Origin: Gemmatimonadota bacterium
GTDB taxonomy: Bacteria > Gemmatimonadota > Gemmatimonadetes > Gemmatimonadales > GWC2-71-9
Assembly (NCBI GenBank): GCA_016874005.1
Contig: VGVQ01000008.1
Coordinates: 1-64,000, forward strand
Length of the DNA: 64,000 nucleotides
Direction: 5' to 3'
Under the pieces are notes generated by a model. The model made no database searches and was not told the origin of the DNA. It was given only the letters and a program-made list of their open reading frames with translations. The translations under genes were made by a program, and so were the position numbers. This document shows, in pieces, positions 45,968 through 53,518 of this stretch (its first letter is position 1; every line of letters starts with the position of its first letter).

Positions 45968-46797
45968 GGAGCCTCCTCGAGGCTCACCCGATAGCTCTCG
46001 TTGCGGGAGAGGCCGTGGACCTCGGCGACGATCCGGGCGATTCGGCTCGGCTCGAGCCCTGCCCGAGCGAGCACGGCCGCCAACTCTCGGGCAGCGGAGC
46101 GGTCCGGCTGGGCGCCAACCGGCTCGGCGGCTTCGATCACCAGCGTCACTTCGCCCCTCGGCTCGGAATCCGCCAACTCCCGGGCCAACTCGCCCAGCGT
46201 GGTCACCCGATACTCCTCGTGCACCTTGGTCATTTCCCGGCCCAACATCACCCGTCGATCGGCCCCGCACCGTCCGGCCAGGTCCCGAACCAGGGCTGCG
46301 GTCCGACCCGGGGCCTCGAAGCATACTACGGATTCCGCGGCGTCGCGGATCCGATCGAGCCACCGTTCCCGCTCGCCGCCCTTACGGGGCGGGAACCCGA
46401 GAAAGAGGTAGTGATCGGCCGGCCAACCCGTCACCGACAACGCCGCGGGTACGGCGGAAGGCCCAGGGATCGGAACGACGGCGATTCCCCGCCGGCGGGC
46501 CTCCGTGACCAGGGCCGGCCCGGGATCGCTGATGGCCGGGGTCCCCGCATCCGTGCAGAGCGCGACGTCGTCCCCGGCGACGAGGCGGTCGACCACCTGC
46601 CCCAATCGGCGGGGGTCCGAGTGGGCGTGGACGCTGGCGAGCGGAACGGTCGACCCGATGTGGTCGAGCAGCTTGCGGGTGTGGCGAGTGTCTTCGGCAG
46701 CGATCAAAGCGACGCTGGAGAGCACCTGGCGGGCCCGATCGGACAGGTCACCGAGATGGCCGATCGGGGTGGCGACGACGAACAGGGTCCCCGACAA
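45964..46797 (-). CDS. rsmI: 16S rRNA (cytidine(1402)-2'-O)-methyltransferase
   Basis: RsmI methylates the ribose of C1402 in the 16S decoding centre using SAM. The 277-residue tetrapyrrole-methylase fold shows VATPIGHLGDLSDRA, AAEDTRHTRKLLDH, CTDAGTPAISDPGP, PIPGPSAVPAALSVTG and LGFPPRKGGERER, which together are diagnostic. No ATG or GTG fits the conserved start, so I use TTG 46797, five bases after the trxA stop. A longer frame through trxA is not real. It couples to DUF4159 by GTGA. Confidence 0.93.
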   Translation of the reverse strand: MSGTLFVVATPIGHLGDLSDRARQVLSSVALIAAEDTRHTRKLLDHIGSTVPLASVHAHSDPRRLGQVVDRLVAGDDVALCTDAGTPAISDPGPALVTEARRRGIAVVPIPGPSAVPAALSVTGWPADHYLFLGFPPRKGGERERWLDRIRDAAESVVCFEAPGRTAALVRDLAGRCGADRRVMLGREMTKVHEEYRVTTLGELARELADSEPRGEVTLVIEAAEPVGAQPDRSAARELAAVLARAGLEPSRIARIVAEVHGLSRNESYRVSLEEAP

Positions 46798-46802
46798 AAC
46801 CG

Positions 46803-47141
46803 TTAGGCAGCGGCGACGAGGTGCTTGTCGATCCGCTCTTGGAGCACCGATTTCTGGACCAGGCCCACGACCGTGTCGACGTGGCGGCCGTCCTTGAAGA
46901 ACAGCAGGGTCGGAATCGAGCGCACGTTGAACCGCATCGAGGTCCGCTGATTGGCATCGACGTCGAGCTTGGCGATCTGGACCTTGCCGGCGTTGTCGTT
47001 TGCCAGGGACTCCAGGATCGGCGCGATCGCGCGACAGGGAGTGCACCAAGTCGCCCAGAAATCGACCAGGACCAAGCCTTTGGCCCGCTCGACCTGATCG
47101 GCGAAGTCCTCGTCGGTCACATTGCTGATTTTTCCACTCAT
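46803..47141 (-). CDS. trxA: Thioredoxin
   Basis: Thioredoxin reduces protein disulphides in the cytoplasm. The 112 residues have the fold and the active site VDFWATWCTPCRAIAP. The x position is Thr (WCTPC) rather than the usual Gly (WCGPC), which can raise the redox potential. The buried Asp region and cis-Pro (VRSIPTLLFFKDG) are present. ATG 47141 is preceded by GGGAG. It heads the minus-strand run that continues through rsmI and the DUF4159/DUF4175 cluster, and is divergent from mce. Confidence 0.95.
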   Translation of the reverse strand: MSGKISNVTDEDFADQVERAKGLVLVDFWATWCTPCRAIAPILESLANDNAGKVQIAKLDVDANQRTSMRFNVRSIPTLLFFKDGRHVDTVVGLVQKSVLQERIDKHLVAAA

Positions 47142-47254
47142 TGTCCAACGCTCCCAATCGTCTGAGTATGTTCTACCATCGTATCTTGCTCGTCGCATCC
47201 TCAGCCTCACCGGGGCCGAGGCCGAGCCGCCTTCACCCTGCTGCCGGAGGTCCG

Positions 47255-47653
47255 ATGCCATTTGACGCCCGAATCGCTCATCTCGGCATCGCCGTCGAGT
47301 CCATCGAGGCCAGTCTGGCATTCTATCGCGACGTCCTCGGCCTGTTGCCCCACCATGGCCCCGAGCAAAAAGACGGTGCCCGAATCGTCTCGCTGCCCTT
47401 CGGAGACGCCGACGTCGAGCTGCTCGAGCCCGTGACCCCGGACGGCCCCATCGCGAAGTTCCTGGCGAAGCGGGGCCCGGGAATCCACCACGTCTGCTAT
47501 CGGGTTGCCGACCTCGACGCCGCCCTGGCCCGTTGCGCCTCGATGGGGTACCGGTTGATCGACGAACGCCCCCGCCTGGGCGCCGGCGGGAAACGAATAG
47601 CCTTCGTCCACCCGAAAGCAACGACCGGCATCCTCATCGAGCTTACCGAGTAA
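47255..47653 (+). CDS. mce: Methylmalonyl-CoA epimerase
   Basis: This 132-residue vicinal-oxygen-chelate protein epimerises (2R)- and (2S)-methylmalonyl-CoA, linking propionyl-CoA to succinyl-CoA. Metal ligands are visible in RIAHLGIAVES (His), LLPHHGPEQKDG (Gln), PGIHHVCYRVADLD (His) and TGILIELTE (Glu). GGAGG lies five bases before ATG 47255. It converges with a small lipoprotein gene, overlapping its 3' end by 11 bases. Methylmalonyl-CoA mutase is not in the window. Confidence 0.92.
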   Translation: MPFDARIAHLGIAVESIEASLAFYRDVLGLLPHHGPEQKDGARIVSLPFGDADVELLEPVTPDGPIAKFLAKRGPGIHHVCYRVADLDAALARCASMGYRLIDERPRLGAGGKRIAFVHPKATTGILIELTE

Positions 47654-48116
47654 ATCCCCGGCTCGGCGGCGGAGTTCCCGGCGACCCGCACGGCCGGCCC
47701 GGAACACCGGCGGCGTTGAGGTCGATCGCGTTGACGATCCACGAGCCTTGCTTGGTCACCACCATGGTAAAGGGGACGTTCTTGACGCACCCCTCCCGAC
47801 TGATCTCCACGATGATCCGACGGCGGTCGGCCCGGGCAACGCCCGGGTCTTCGCCGACGATCCGGTGGGTCCCACCTTTCAGGTAGGCATGAATCACCGA
47901 GACCCGTTGGGCCCAGTTGGCCGGCTTCCCGGTCGTCGCCGCCGGCCCGGAACTGGTGCCCCACAGCTCGCCGAGCTGGGCTACATTGCTGTCAGTCACC
48001 GCCTGCATGAATTTGGCGGCGACGGCGGCGGGGGCCCCGACCGGACCAACCTGCTCCACCACTTTCGTGCTGCAGGCAGCCGCGGCCACCGACCCGATCA
48101 GTAACCAGAAGCGCAT
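47643..48116 (-). CDS. Small lipoprotein
   Basis: This 157-residue predicted lipoprotein has a signal peptide ending in a lipobox (VAAAA-C). The mature domain (VGAPAAVAAKFMQAVTDSNVAQLGELWG...) is like small SnoaL/NTF2-type or DUF4878-type lipoproteins. It ends with a strand pattern, FTMVVTKQGSWIVNAIDL. The partner or ligand is unknown. A GGGGAGG ribosome site precedes ATG 48116. It is divergent from pdxJ and overlaps the mce 3' end. Confidence 0.75.
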   Translation of the reverse strand: MRFWLLIGSVAAAACSTKVVEQVGPVGAPAAVAAKFMQAVTDSNVAQLGELWGTSSGPAATTGKPANWAQRVSVIHAYLKGGTHRIVGEDPGVARADRRRIIVEISREGCVKNVPFTMVVTKQGSWIVNAIDLNAAGVPGRPCGSPGTPPPSRGFTR

Positions 48117-48179
48117 CGGATCTGCCTCCCCGGAACTGGATCCGGCGCGAAAGTAAATCGACCGGAAGGGCCCGAGCAA

Positions 48180-48911
48180 ATGCCGTCCATGCGTTTGTAC
48201 ATCAACATCGACCACATCGCGACCATCCGCGAGGCCCGCAAGACCGATGAGCCCGATCCGCTCGAGGCGGCCCGGATCGCCGAGCTGGCCGGCGCGCACG
48301 GCATCACCGCCCATCTCAGAGAAGACCGCCGCCACATCCAGGACCGCGATGTCGAGCGCCTCGCGGCCGAGGTCAAAACGGTCCTCAATTTGGAGTTGGC
48401 CTTGGCCCCGGACGTCGTCGACCTGGCCGCCCGCCTCGCTCCCTATCAGGTCACCTTGGTACCGGAGCGGCGAGAGGAGGTGACCACCGAGGGCGGACTG
48501 GATCTCAACGGCGACACCGGTCGGCTGGCGGAGGTCATTGCCAGGTTGAGCCAGGCCGGCTCCCGAGTGAGCCTCTTCATCGACCCGGATCGCGCGACCA
48601 TCGACAAGGCCCGCGCCCTCGGGGTGCCGGCCATCGAGCTTCATACCGGGCGCTATGCCCATAGCTACCGGTCGAGCCCGGTGGCGCTGGCTGCCCTCCA
48701 GAGCGCGGCCCGACACGGAGCGTCGCTGGGCCTCGCGGTTCACGCCGGCCACGGTTTGACCCGGGCCAACGTGGGCCCCGTGGCGGCCATCGAGGAGATC
48801 GAGGAACTCAACATCGGCCACAGCATCGTCAGCCGGGCTGCCATGGCGGGGATGTATGCGGCCGTGTCCGAGATGGCCGGGATCATCGCGGCAGCGCGGC
48901 GACCGCGTTGA
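48180..48911 (+). CDS. pdxJ: Pyridoxine 5'-phosphate synthase
   Basis: PdxJ condenses 1-deoxyxylulose-5-phosphate with 3-amino-2-oxopropyl phosphate to pyridoxine phosphate, which supplies PLP for enzymes such as GlyA and SelA. The 243-residue TIM barrel has LYINIDHIATIREAR, GAHGITAHLREDRRHIQD, NLELA, TLVPERREEVTTEGGLD, GLAVHAGHGLTRANV and ELNIGHSIVSRA, all family hallmarks. ATG 48180 is used; an ATG three codons later would also work. Confidence 0.97.
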   Translation: MPSMRLYINIDHIATIREARKTDEPDPLEAARIAELAGAHGITAHLREDRRHIQDRDVERLAAEVKTVLNLELALAPDVVDLAARLAPYQVTLVPERREEVTTEGGLDLNGDTGRLAEVIARLSQAGSRVSLFIDPDRATIDKARALGVPAIELHTGRYAHSYRSSPVALAALQSAARHGASLGLAVHAGHGLTRANVGPVAAIEEIEELNIGHSIVSRAAMAGMYAAVSEMAGIIAAARRPR

Positions 48912-48937
48912 CCGAAATGCCATAGCCGGCCTACACT
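48908..48937 (+). promoter_or_regulatory. Sigma-70-like promoter of the HPt-like gene (leaderless)
   Basis: TTGACC (48908-48913) and TACACT (48932-48937) are 18 bases apart, and the ATG at 48945 is seven bases after the -10 box. Transcription would begin at or next to the ATG, and there is no ribosome site. The -35 box overlaps the pdxJ stop codon. Confidence 0.6.
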
Positions 48938-48944
48938 TCCGACA

Positions 48945-50546
48945 ATGAGCGTGCCCGCCGGCCGGCTCCAGTTCTTCGCCCTCGAGGCAACCGACTACCT
49001 CGAGCGCCTGACGATTCTGATCGAGCGGCCCTCGCCGCCCGAGGGCACCGAGCTGGTCAGACTGGTCCGGGCGCTTCGCGGCGCGGCCCTGATGGCGGGA
49101 CTTCCCCCATTTGCCAATGCAGCCATGGCGGTCGAACACATCGCCAAAGGCTTTCGCGACGGCCAGCTCCCGTGGGACCCCGATCGAGTTTCGCTCTTCG
49201 CTGATGCGGTGACGGTTTTTCGTGACCTCGCCGGCCGAGCGGCGGCCTGGTCCGAGACCGAAACGGCCCGGGCGGAGTCGCTGGCGGCCCGATGCCGCCC
49301 CGGAACCACACCAGTCGAGCCTGCCCGACGCGACGACCACCTCAAGCCGAGCGTTCGATCGTTCGTGGGCCGAGAGGGGGCTCAGATCGCGGGAACGCTC
49401 GAGTTGGCGGCCCAAGCCGTCGAGTTGGGGACGCCGGGGTCGACCCCCGACGTTGTCATTCAACGCCTCCAGCCGGTCCGCGGGCTGGCGGGCCTCCCCG
49501 CCCTGGCTCCCTTGCCGGATTTGCTCGACGCCATCGAGCTGGCGATCGGGGTGGTTCGAGACGGAGCGGCGCCGCCGGGCGCGGCAGACTCGCTCCGGGC
49601 GGCCGCTCGCGCGGTCGCGACCTTGTCTCGGGACATCGCCGAACGGGGCAAAGCCGACGGCGACGATCCCGGGGTGATCGCTGGGGCGAGAGCCCTGTGC
49701 GACACCTTCGGCAGCGAGGACGACGTGGTGCCGATCCAGTCGCTCTTCGTGGCTCGCGACCCCGACCCGATCGTTCGACAGGGGATCGCCCCGGACCCGC
49801 TGGCGGCCGCCGACCCGCACCTCGAGCTGACCGGCCTCGCGGACCGGCTCCGACAAGGGGCCGATCAACTGGCCTCCGCACCCGGCCAAACCCTCCAAGC
49901 TCTCGGGCTCTTCGGTCTCGCTCTCCATCTCACGGCCCTCGGCCGGGGCATGACTGAGCGCCACCCGGTGCTGGCCTCCCTGATCGATCGGATTACCGGC
50001 GCGATCCGCAGCGGGGCGGCAGCCGGCCGGCCAACCCGATTCGCGAGCTTGCTCGTCGAAACGGCGGATGAGTTGGCCACGGTCGCCTCTTCTCGAAACG
50101 CGGTCTTGTTTCATGACCAGTTCGACGGTGTCATGAGCGGTTTGACCGGCCTCGCCCAGGAGCCGCCGCCGACCGAGGCCGCGACGGCCGAGCCGGTGCC
50201 GATCGAAAGCCTGGCGCCGGATGCCCGCATGAGCGACGAATCCGATGTCGTCCCGATCGAATCCCTCGCCCCCGACCCTGAGCCGGCCGTCGGGCCGAGC
50301 CCGTTCGAGCGCTCGTTCTCGACCTACTTCCGCCTGGTGATCGAGGGCTCTCCGCCCCCGCCGGAGACCGACCTGGTCGTCGTGCCGATCGAGACCCTCC
50401 TGTATCGCGGCCGGGCCGCGCTCGAGCGGGCCGATCTCGTCCGGCGCGAACTGAGCCTGGCGCTCGACCGCCGCCAGCCGTTCCCAACGCTCGAGCCGCT
50501 GGTCAACGAGCTGATCGACCTCGTTCCCCTCGCCCTTGCGGAATAA
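48945..50546 (+). CDS. FimL/ChpA-N-like protein with degenerate HPt domain
   Basis: This 533-residue soluble protein has no signal peptide. Residues 1-75 look like a phosphotransfer (HPt) helical bundle: RLVRALRGAALMAG aligns with the RLAHTLKG-type motif of CheA/ChpA, but the phospho-His position is Arg (R42). Helical bundle segments continue to about residue 390, followed by a linker and a short C-terminal helix. Four short motifs repeat: VVPIQSL (261-267), VPIESL (418-423), VVPIESL (435-441) and VVPIETL (479-485), usually after an acidic stretch. It may be a docking or scaffold protein for a chemotaxis-like or hybrid histidine-kinase system; none is in the window. Confidence 0.6.
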   Translation: MSVPAGRLQFFALEATDYLERLTILIERPSPPEGTELVRLVRALRGAALMAGLPPFANAAMAVEHIAKGFRDGQLPWDPDRVSLFADAVTVFRDLAGRAAAWSETETARAESLAARCRPGTTPVEPARRDDHLKPSVRSFVGREGAQIAGTLELAAQAVELGTPGSTPDVVIQRLQPVRGLAGLPALAPLPDLLDAIELAIGVVRDGAAPPGAADSLRAAARAVATLSRDIAERGKADGDDPGVIAGARALCDTFGSEDDVVPIQSLFVARDPDPIVRQGIAPDPLAAADPHLELTGLADRLRQGADQLASAPGQTLQALGLFGLALHLTALGRGMTERHPVLASLIDRITGAIRSGAAAGRPTRFASLLVETADELATVASSRNAVLFHDQFDGVMSGLTGLAQEPPPTEAATAEPVPIESLAPDARMSDESDVVPIESLAPDPEPAVGPSPFERSFSTYFRLVIEGSPPPPETDLVVVPIETLLYRGRAALERADLVRRELSLALDRRQPFPTLEPLVNELIDLVPLALAE

Positions 50547-51531
50547 GCTCACGATCGCCGTCGGCATCGCCGTGTCGGCGGTGTTCCTGTGGTGGGCGTT
50601 CAAGGGACTGTCGTTCGCGGAGATGTGGCATCACGCCCGGTCCGCGAACCTGCTCCTGATCATCGCGTCCGTCGCGGTCACGACCGCGACCTTCGTGATT
50701 CGGATCTTCCGCTGGCGACTGATGCTTCTCACCGACGACGGCGGGCCGGTGGGACGGATTCCGATGTGGCATGCGATCGCGATCGGGTTCATGGCCAACA
50801 ACGTGCTCCCGCTGCGGGCCGGGGAGATCCTCCGCGCCGTCGCCATCAGCCGGCTGGCCCCGGTCAGATTCACCAGCGCGCTGTCCTCCCTGGTGCTCGA
50901 ACGGCTGTTCGACGCGATCGCCATCATCGGGCTGCTGTTCGTCGGCCTGGTGAGCGCGGGAATCCCGCCGGCGACCAAGATCGGCGACATCGTGGTCGCG
51001 GACATCGCCATCCGACTGGCGGTCATTTGCGGCGTCCTCCTCGCGGGATGCGCCGTCACCATCGCCTGGCCCCAGTTCGTCAACCGGATCATCTCGGCAC
51101 TGATCCCGAACCGGGCCGTAGCCGGCCGGCTGATCGGGATCGTCGAGAGCATTCGGGCCGGCATCTCGACGCTGGCCTCACCGACCCGGATCCTCGCGGT
51201 CCTGGCCTGGTCGGTTGGGATGTGGCTGTTCAACGCCGCGTCCTTCTACCTGGGCTACCTGGCCTTCGGGATCGAGGTCGGCTTCGGTGGCGCGATTCTC
51301 CAGCAGAGCGTGCTGGTCCTTGGCATCGCGGCCCCATCGACACCGGGATACGTCGGCGTCTTCGAGGGAGTCATCAAGGCGGTGCTCGCGCTCTTCGCGG
51401 TTCCCGGCGATTTGGCCGTCGCCTTCGCCCTCACCTATCATGTCACCACCTTTCTCCCCATCACCTTGCTGGGGGCCTACTCGGCCCTCCGCACCGGGAT
51501 GAGCCTCAAGCCAGCCGCCGTGCCGCAATGA
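50536..51531 (+). CDS. UPF0104/lysylphosphatidylglycerol-synthase-type membrane protein
   Basis: This 331-residue multi-pass protein has about eight hydrophobic spans. The LPG_synthase_TM/UPF0104 (AglD-like) signature is seen in WWAFKGLSFAEMWHHAR, FRIFRWR-like RIFRWRLML, ANNVLPLRAGEILRA (about 90-104) and a late GYVGVFEGVIKAVLALF. Such proteins flip or build lipids; there is no lysyl-tRNA transferase domain here, so flippase-like transport is the inferred role. The TTG at 50536 begins inside the end of the previous gene (11-base overlap). It couples to ispE by ATGA. Confidence 0.8.
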   Translation: MRNKLTIAVGIAVSAVFLWWAFKGLSFAEMWHHARSANLLLIIASVAVTTATFVIRIFRWRLMLLTDDGGPVGRIPMWHAIAIGFMANNVLPLRAGEILRAVAISRLAPVRFTSALSSLVLERLFDAIAIIGLLFVGLVSAGIPPATKIGDIVVADIAIRLAVICGVLLAGCAVTIAWPQFVNRIISALIPNRAVAGRLIGIVESIRAGISTLASPTRILAVLAWSVGMWLFNAASFYLGYLAFGIEVGFGGAILQQSVLVLGIAAPSTPGYVGVFEGVIKAVLALFAVPGDLAVAFALTYHVTTFLPITLLGAYSALRTGMSLKPAAVPQ

Positions 51532-52379
51532 CGACCGTTTCTGCCGACGCTCCGGCCAAGGTCAATCTTTTCCTCCGGGTCCTCTCCCAAGAACGCTCGG
51601 GCTATCACGGCATCGAGACCCTCTTCTGTCGGATTGACCTCGCCGATCGGCTCTCCGCGACCATGACCGAGACGGGTCATGCCACCATCGAAACCAGCGC
51701 GGACCTGGGCCCACCAGCCGACAACCTGGCGGTCCGCGCGGCGGAGTTGGTGCTGAAGGCCACGGGCCGGCGTTTCGGGGTGGCCCTCGCGCTGGACAAG
51801 CAGATCCCCGTATCAGCCGGGCTCGGTGGGGGATCGGCGGATGCCGCGGCCGCGTTGCGCCTGGTCAACCAGCTCGCCGGGAACGCCATCCCGGAGTCCG
51901 AGCTGCTGCACTTCGCGAGCCGGGTCGGAGCGGACGTTCCCTTCCTGCTCTCCGGGGCATCCCTGGCCTTGGGATGGGGGCGCGGCGAACGACTGCTCCG
52001 CTTGCCCCCGCTCCCCAAGGCACCGGCACTGCTCCTCTGCCCCGCTGTGGGGATCCGCACCGTCGATGCCTATCGTTGGGTCGACGAGGCCCGGACCGGG
52101 ATCACCCGGGGTGCCTTGGCGCTCGAATTGGAGTCCCTGACGAGTTGGAGCGACGTCGCTCGAATGGCTGGCAACGGCTTCGAGTCGCCGGTCTTCGGGC
52201 GGGTGCCCCAGGTTCGGGCCGGGTTCGAGGCCCTCGCCAGCACCCGACCGATCCTCTGCCGGATGAGCGGGTCGGGCTCGACGCTCTTCGCGATCTACCG
52301 AACCGCCCGCGACCGGGACGACGCCAAGATGATGCTGGGGAAGAAGCACGGCCGGACGATCGCGACCGAGACCGCCTAA
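51528..52379 (+). CDS. ispE: 4-diphosphocytidyl-2-C-methyl-D-erythritol kinase
   Basis: IspE phosphorylates CDP-ME in the non-mevalonate isoprenoid pathway. The 283-residue GHMP kinase shows APAKVNLFLRVL at the start, the catalytic-loop motif GYHGIETLFCRID, the ATP loop PVSAGLGGGSADAAAAL (94-110) and the late RMSGSGSTLFAIY motif. ATG 51528 overlaps the previous TGA (ATGA). It converges with the SAM-hydrolase-family gene; the two stop codons share four bases (CTAA, 52376-52379). Confidence 0.95.
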   Translation: MTTVSADAPAKVNLFLRVLSQERSGYHGIETLFCRIDLADRLSATMTETGHATIETSADLGPPADNLAVRAAELVLKATGRRFGVALALDKQIPVSAGLGGGSADAAAALRLVNQLAGNAIPESELLHFASRVGADVPFLLSGASLALGWGRGERLLRLPPLPKAPALLLCPAVGIRTVDAYRWVDEARTGITRGALALELESLTSWSDVARMAGNGFESPVFGRVPQVRAGFEALASTRPILCRMSGSGSTLFAIYRTARDRDDAKMMLGKKHGRTIATETA

Positions 52380-53281
52380 CGCCGGATCGGCCGGATCGCG
52401 ATGCCCCACCGCGCCCCTTTGTCGATCCGGTAGCGCGCGGCGAAGCTCCCTTGATTCAGCGCCACCGCGAAGTCGAGCAGGCTGTTGAGGTAGCTGAGCG
52501 GCTGGCCCCGGCCCACCGCCCCAAAGCTCCGGACAAACGGCAGCCGGCCTCGGAACGCCACCCGGCCCTGGTGCCGGATCGTCACCTCGAGGGTATCACC
52601 GACCCGCACCCCCAAGCTGTCCAGCAGCCCCACCCTGACGTTGGTCCAGACGTTGCCAAAAGGCTGGTCGAGGGTGACCACCGCGCCTTCCGCTTGGCCC
52701 GAGGCGATCCGTGGGGCCAGGTGGTCCAGTTCGACCACCGAGCTGCCCACCAGCGGGCCGACGGCGTCGAAATCGATGGCCCCCGACGCGAGTCTCGCTC
52801 CGGTATACGCGAAGATGTCGCGCCCGTGAAAGGTGTGCGATCGGTCCGAACCCGGCAGCCGGTTGACCCGTTCGTCGATTTCGCGGACCGCATCGATCCC
52901 GAGCTTCTCGGCCACGAAGGTGAAGGTTCCGTTGTCCGGGCCGACGAAGAGTTGGTCGGTCTTGCTCCGGACCACCACCGCCCGACGCTCGGTCCCCACC
53001 CCGGGATCGACGATCGAGACGAACACCGTGCCCGGTGGCCAATAGGGAGCGGTCTGGTGAAGCCTGACCGCGGCCTCCCAGACGTCGTAGGCCGGAATGA
53101 GGTGAGTGATGTCGAAGATCCGCAGGTTCGGATCGACCGAAAACGCCACCCCCTTCATCTCCGCGATCGAGCCCTCCGCCAGACCGAAGTCCGTTTGGAT
53201 CAGGAGGGCCCGCTGAGCGACCAGATCCCGGTTGCCGAAGGTACCGATGACCGCCGCGACCATCATCAGGGTTCTCAACAT
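52376..53281 (-). CDS. Exported SAM hydroxide adenosyltransferase (DUF62) family protein
   Basis: This 301-residue protein is related to SAM-dependent chlorinase/fluorinase and the hydroxide-using DUF62 enzymes, which make adenosine and methionine from SAM. Motifs include LLIQTDFG, DITHLIPAYDV, VDPGVGTERRAVVV, VGPDNGTF and FHGRDIFAY. The usual 'FHGRDxFAP' Pro is Tyr here. Unusually it has an N-terminal signal-peptide-like segment (MLRTLMMVAAVIGTFG) ending near AQR, so it may be exported, where SAM is normally absent. Activity is therefore open. It is divergent from the tRNA-Gln/prs region. Confidence 0.8.
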   Translation of the reverse strand: MLRTLMMVAAVIGTFGNRDLVAQRALLIQTDFGLAEGSIAEMKGVAFSVDPNLRIFDITHLIPAYDVWEAAVRLHQTAPYWPPGTVFVSIVDPGVGTERRAVVVRSKTDQLFVGPDNGTFTFVAEKLGIDAVREIDERVNRLPGSDRSHTFHGRDIFAYTGARLASGAIDFDAVGPLVGSSVVELDHLAPRIASGQAEGAVVTLDQPFGNVWTNVRVGLLDSLGVRVGDTLEVTIRHQGRVAFRGRLPFVRSFGAVGRGQPLSYLNSLLDFAVALNQGSFAARYRIDKGARWGIAIRPIRR

Positions 53282-53331
53282 GGCGCGGAAAATAGCGGCT
53301 CCCTGGCTACCCTCGTTAACTTCTGCGCCAC

Positions 53332-53402
53332 TGGCCCCTCGTCCAACGGCAGGACATCAGACTTTGGATCTGAGAATGGTGGTTCGAATCCACCGGGGCC
53401 AA
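53332..53402 (+). tRNA. tRNA-Gln (TTG)
   Basis: The 71-nt tRNA has acceptor TGGCCCC/GGGGCCA, D stem GTCC/GGAC with a short loop, anticodon stem TCAGA/TCTGA around CTTTGGA (anticodon TTG), T stem GGTGG/CCACC with TTCGAAT, and discriminator A. CCA is not encoded. It reads CAA and by wobble CAG. Confidence 0.95.
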
Positions 53403-53480
53403 CTACCGCCGCTCCACCTTTCGTTTTCGAATTCACCGGCCCTTCGCCCCGAAAGGCCGCGACCGGGCGACCCCGTCCCC

Positions 53481-53510
53481 TTGCGGCCAACCCCAATCAG
53501 CGGCTATACT
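53481..53510 (+). promoter_or_regulatory. Sigma-70-like promoter of prs (leaderless)
   Basis: TTGCGG (53481-53486) and TATACT (53505-53510) are 18 bases apart, and the ATG at 53519 is eight bases after the -10 box. The predicted start of transcription is at or within a base or two of the ATG, with no ribosome site. The promoter lies after tRNA-Gln. Confidence 0.6.
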
Positions 53511-53518
53511 TAGGGGCT

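Noticed and set aside
47643-50603. A 986-codon minus-strand open frame across pdxJ and the HPt-like gene
   Set aside because: Only the last 157 codons look like a protein (the lipoprotein). The rest is antisense to pdxJ and its neighbour and has the skewed composition of a GC-rich shadow frame.
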